A DNA stretch of 64,000 nt from Fennellomyces sp. T-0311 (taxonomy: Eukaryota > Mucoromycota > Mucoromycetes > Mucorales > Lichtheimiaceae), in assembly GCA_025266875.1 (NCBI GenBank), contig JALLLT010000003.1, positions 1,178,001 through 1,242,000 on the forward strand. The letters are read 5' to 3'. Positions 59,564 to 64,000 of the stretch are shown here, piece after piece; the first letter of the stretch is position 1, and the number at the start of each line of letters is the position of its first letter. The position numbers were made by a program, and so were the translations under genes. Under the pieces are notes generated by a model. That model worked only from the letters and a program-made list of their open reading frames with translations. It made no database searches and had not been told where the DNA came from.

Positions 59564-60007
59564 GGAGGAATATTGTCAATGTGGTGTCGTTACGAATGAA
59601 AGTGCAAGTGATAACGAGAACCCTCCTGAAATGGGAATCCGTTTTCGCGTGATCACCGTAGTACATGGAAATTCGATACAGTGGCATGGCCGACTGTTAT
59701 GTGCATTGAGTTACCGAAGATGGTTAACGGACACCATCATTCTTTACTTTGACTACATAGTGCCACTTGATAGTGTGGGAGTCGATATGTGTAGTCCTGC
59801 CGCATAATTATTGATACCCTATTTGGCGTGGCTGAGACCTGGGAAAAGCAACTGATGATGGGGCAGCCACGCAAGACGGAGACCAATAAGTATTTTGTTA
59901 CGAGGAAGTTGTTAATTTTGAAGTGCGATATAACACAACCTCGTGTTTTAAACTAAAGAAGCAACAAATTAAAGATATACATATCGAAACTCTTGTGGTT
60001 TATTTGG
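59564..60007. other. Intergenic region
   Basis: 444 bp upstream of the F-box gene. A plus-strand open frame overlaps the F-box start codon (59562-59807) but shows no domain; I see nothing else. Confidence 0.4.
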
Positions 60008-60765
60008 TCACGCGATGTAAATCTTGGCTGACTTGTCTTCGTTGCGATCGGAAAGGACATATTCACTGCTTCCACGACCGAGTGCACCCAGTATATATCT
60101 GCCAAAGGGAGAGCTTGCTGAAGTAATCTTGTAGCAGTTCGCCCTTATCTGTTGGTATATGAGTAGCATTGAATAACTACAATGAGCCATCAGTAGTTAT
60201 AACCATACAGAGTACACCTGCTCGAATGTCGTTCGACACAATGATTACGCAAGAGATATTGGAAGTAAAAATCACAGCAGCGAGACCATACTCGGTATCA
60301 TTTTCCATTTTAATAACGTCATACGCTTCCTTGAACTTGTAAATGCAAATGACGGGACAACAGATCTCCTCTTGCATAATTCACATATATTTTGGGTAAC
60401 ATCTGTGGTTTTCTTTTTGAATGAGCACAGCCAGGATAAGTGAATAAATGTAGCAGTACTCACAGGTAAATGTAGTTGGCTTAATAAGAAACCGGTATTC
60501 CAATATGGTGATCGCCCAAATCGCAAGTTATACTTTTTTCTTACCAGTGTTAATATACTCGAATACTGTTTAAATTGGGTTTCAGAAACTTGAGGACCGT
60601 AAAAGGTATCATGCTCTATTAGATCTATGAGTTTGTGCGTAAGTCTGCCCGTTCATGTGGGCTACTCATCTTCCAGCCACCACAAAATTCCTCTTCAGCT
60701 ACACCAGCGGCCATATTTACTTGCTCAGGTTCGGCTGCAGCGGCCAACTTATTAAAGATTACAAT
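60008..60765 (-). pseudogene. Aldehyde dehydrogenase relic
   Basis: Scattered pieces of an ALDH are readable in different frames: near 60640-60760 an N-terminal part (EEFCGGWKMSSPHERADL), near 60480-60530 GRSPYWNTGF, at 60250-60380 EEICCPVICIYKFKEAYDVI and ENDTEYGLAAVIFTSNI, and at 60010-60120 a remnant of the PFGGYKxSGxGRExG block (SPFGRYILGALGRGSSEYVL). The catalytic centre and most of the middle are gone. It is an old pseudogene with a large internal deletion. Confidence 0.75.
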
Positions 60766-61699
60766 TTGAAGTTCAAACTAAGCAGTTAACGCTTGCTATG
60801 GAAGAGAAAAGTAACATTTCCCGCCTAGAAAGATGATTACCTCCCTGGTAGAAGGGTTGACGGTATCAATAGTGCTTTCTAGCGCATCAATTTTGTTGTT
60901 GGTAAACTATTTTACACTACTAATTTTGCGGAAAATTGCGCGGCAACTTAGAAGCTTGTGTGAAAAGAGAAGGGTAAAGTAGTGAGTAGCTTATGGCGCG
61001 ACAGTCTCCGTCTAAAAATTGTCGTAATCAAGTGTAATATTTGTGAAAGAACCGAAGGGTATTGCTTTACAGTATTTTACGATGCTATTTATATTAAAAA
61101 TTATGCCCAGCCATCTATTAGCAGCATTGTCATATGGGAAGCATCAGCGTACACAGCTGGCCATCAAAAGCTGCAATGCATAACACTCGATAACTCCGAA
61201 ATTTTAAACCTATTGGAGCAAAGTTCATCTGCTAAATAATGCTTGCAGTATCTTATGCATACATTATCATGAATCATCATATATTAGCTATGCTTTTAGA
61301 TACATATCGATATAAAAAGTATAAACATAAACTTTATTTTCCAGTATTACTTGGACTGCAAAAGCATGCAACTGTACCGAATCTTGATACATGTACCTAG
61401 AGGTATATTTGTATTTTCCGGTACGTGTGCTTTTATTGTATTCGCAATCCACCAAAATATACGCGTGCATCTAAATTCATCGTACATTATCACAACCATT
61501 AAATACAGTAGCCTTCAAAATCTCATGCTCTACTGAACAATCTATAGCGCCATAGTCCAAGATTTGAATCATTACCATATCTGATATCTTAAATGTGGGT
61601 ACGTAGCAGTATATTTACTGTTTATTAGCAATAGCTGACTGCACCATATACAAGTGATCATTAACACAGAATCCTGGAAAATAATGCATATTGGCTGGT
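60766..61699. other. Intergenic region
   Basis: About 930 bp. An 85-codon plus-strand open frame (60982-61239) has no recognisable domain and is not accepted. AT-rich, no repeat or RNA seen. Confidence 0.4.
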
Positions 61700-64000
61700 C
61701 TACAGATAAGGCTTATTTCCAAAACACTCTTTTGGTTGAATGTTTGCACTAATGCTACTACTCCGAGTGCTGTTTAATGTACTCCACATAGCACGAGCGG
61801 TACTTATCACTTCACGAGGAAGTCCTGTAGAGAAATATAAGTCCCTCGCCGTAGATAAAGTAGAAAAATAAGCTTACCTGCTAATTGTGCTACTTTCAAT
61901 CCATGGGATTGATGACACACCCCTGGCTGTATTTTATGTAAGAACACAAACCGCCCTTTGCTATCTTCTGCTAGATCCGTTTTATAGAGTTGAATGGTAG
62001 ATAGTTCTTGATTTTGGTTGACAAGGTCACATAACTCGCGGTAATGTGTTGCAAACAATATCCTTGATTTTGAATGTGTGTGCAGATAGTCAAGAATGGC
62101 GTAGGCAAGTGAGATCCCATCTGCTGTTGCTGTTCCTCGACCCACTTCATCCATTATCACCAAGGACTGCGGTGTTGCATGAGCCAATATATTTGCCGTT
62201 TCCATCATTTCCACCATAAACGTTGACAAGTCTTGAGCCAAGTCATCAGCTGTTCCTATTCTGCTCATAATACGATCTGCAATACCAATCTCTGCATAGG
62301 AGGCAGGGACAAATGATCCCATATGCGCAAGGAGAATAATAATTGCGTTCTGTCGCAAAAATGTGCTCTTACCGCCCATATTCGGCCCAGTCAATAGCCA
62401 AGTCCTGCTATGGTCCCCAAGAACACAGTCGTTCTTAATGAATGGTCGACCTTTTTGTGCCAGATTTGCTTCAACCACGGGATGACGACCATCAACGATA
62501 TGCATATTGTTGGTGTTTGCTCGCATGATTGGACGAGCATATTTGAATCGTCGTGCAATCCATGCAAAAGAGCATAGTACATCCAATTGAGCGAGGATTG
62601 CGCTAGCTGCGATGATAGATGCAGAATGTGCGAGAACACGGTCGACGGCTTTCTCCCATATTTGATTCTCCAGTTCTAGGATTTGTCCATGTGTGCTTTG
62701 TATCCGGATTGAAAGGTCTGTCCATTCAGGTAATTGATAACGGTGTTTCACTTTGGTTTGATGTATAAGAGTTGCTTCCGGGTGCTGAGCACGTAGTTTA
62801 CTAGCTTGCGATGCATTGATTTCAACCATATGCTTGTATAGTGCATTGACGAGGAGCGATACTGAGTTTCCGCCGATGGCTCGCAGGTTGTCTTGTAATT
62901 TCTCCCGGCATCTGTGTAGTATATCAAGCTCTTCATGAAGGTCGCGTAGCTGTGGATCGAAGTCAGCGCGAATAAGACCGTAATCTTTTGCTTCATTCGA
63001 CATTATTCTCTCTTGATCAACAACAGAAGTGATGTATTCTGCAAGACTTGGATGTGGATCCAGTGACTCTACTAGATCTTTCACCGACGATGACACTGTG
63101 CTTGAACGCAAAAATACATCATTTAGCAGCTCTTTTGCAGCTCTGATAGCATTCAAGGTAGATGATATTTCAAGCATATCCGAATGCTGGCCCCGTCGAA
63201 GTGCCAGTCGCTGCAACGCGCGCTGTGCATCTGCGCTTTGGCGCAAGATGGTACGGATGTCCTCCAGGACGAAACTATCGCGTGTGAAAAACTCGACTAT
63301 ATCATGGCGCCATCTGATTGTCTCTATAGATGATGAAGGTGCGAGCATCCACTGCGCCAGTTGTCGAGAGCCGGCGTTCGTCATTGTATGATTGATCACG
63401 CCCAGTAGGCTGTTTGCCTTCCCACCATCCCGAAGGCACTGCACCAGTTCCAGAGATGCGACTGTTGCACTATCGATCTGCAAAGTATCTTTGATGCTCA
63501 TACGTACTGGCTTCAAAAGTTGTGGCTTTTCGCAAGGATGGGTATCGTTGATGTAATCCAACAAAGCCTTGCTGGCACCAATTTCATAGTCGGTGAAAGT
63601 AATATCCGTATAACCAAACATGTCTCGTAGAATAGTTCGTCCAGATGCTACATCGAACATGTTGTCTGGTAAGAAGCTAACGGAGATACTGTTGTGGTTC
63701 GATAGGATCCGCGTAATTGGATGGCTGGTGTCTTCCTCGATGACTGACTTGAGTGTCGATGGTAAAATGATTTCACGAGGTCTAATACGCGCCACATCAT
63801 CCTTCAATACGTCAAGTGTGGATGGCTGCACCATAAACTCGCCGACGGATATATCAATCCATGCCAATCCCAATTCGTCCGTTGCTGTTGGCATAACAGC
63901 CATGAGGTAGTTGTATGACTGTGAGTCCAAGAACCGCTCTTCAATTACTGTGCCAGGTGTGATCACTCGAGTAATATGCCGATGAATGCCGACTATGGAC
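61700..64000 (-). CDS. MSH1: Mitochondrial MutS homologue MSH1, C-terminal part (runs off the window end)
   Basis: Two exons are visible: one from the window end to 61878 and the last, 61824-61700, joined G|GA. The readable part has the MutS II connector (RVITPGTVIEERFLDSQSYN), core (LVQCLRDGGKANSLLGVINH, MLAPSSSIETIRWRHDIVEF), and the ATPase: Walker A GPNMGGKST, DLSTFMVEMMETANIL, Walker B VIMDEVGRGT, ATHYREL and GLKVAQLAG. The IDISVGEF and VITPGT blocks and overall wording fit MSH1, which maintains mitochondrial DNA. The closing exon encodes LPREVISTARAMWSTLN and a short tail. The N-terminus with the mismatch-binding domain and targeting signal is outside the window. Confidence 0.92.

Noticed and set aside
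59562..59807. 81-codon plus-strand frame overlapping the F-box start codon
   Set aside because: Antisense to a well-supported start and without any recognisable content.
60982..61239. 85-codon plus-strand frame
   Set aside because: No homology and no promoter signal; AT-rich intergenic sequence.

Overview
The window is a eukaryotic, fungal chromosome segment. Genes are broken by short (about 45-70 nt) GT-AG introns with little space between genes, and the set points to an early-diverging filamentous fungus, most likely Mucorales: a WC-1 photoreceptor with LOV, PAS and GATA domains, a Fus3/Kss1-type MAP kinase, a Ras with a CaaX box, Gyp5- and Gyp7-type Rab GAPs, mitochondrial MutS (MSH1), an AIM41/YqeY protein and a large family of F-box/leucine-rich-repeat genes. 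The species cannot be named from the sequence alone.

Layout. 0-33.9 kb is mostly a housekeeping and signalling block: MAP kinase (cut by the window start) divergent from wc-1; an F-box/TPR/LRR gene; ribosomal protein eS7; a fungal_trans-type regulator with a Gln-rich 30-bp minisatellite; Ras; an unrecognised 582-aa protein head-to-head with a small tail-anchored membrane protein; an NmrA-like dehydrogenase followed by a broken tandem copy; a Gyp5-like TBC protein; glycine cleavage T protein; a PAP2 lipid phosphatase; a J-domain/TMEM185 membrane protein; Gyp7; and AIM41. Gene models were rebuilt exon by exon with phases that add up.

34-60 kb is an accessory region. It holds an array of F-box/LRR genes (two intact, four broken), an HSL-family esterase, decayed small fragments, two tiny secreted cysteine-rich peptides with identical cysteine spacing, and one large DNA transposon. 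60-64 kb returns to ordinary sequence, with an aldehyde dehydrogenase relic and the 3' part of MSH1.

Main find. A 6,734-bp element (48946-55679) with CATCGGC inverted ends and a TA target duplication splits an F-box/LRR gene; removing the element plus one TA joins the two gene halves in frame at the site. It carries two divergent genes that start 61 bp apart: a 988-aa, 15-exon Plavaka-like DDE transposase with an N-terminal C2H2 finger, and a 472-aa, 8-exon companion of unknown function. Neither has a visible disabling mutation, so this looks like a recent and possibly active two-gene transposon. The second point of interest is the pair of signal-peptide-bearing mini-proteins with the pattern C-x8-C-x10-C-x-C at 43.3 and 47.6 kb.
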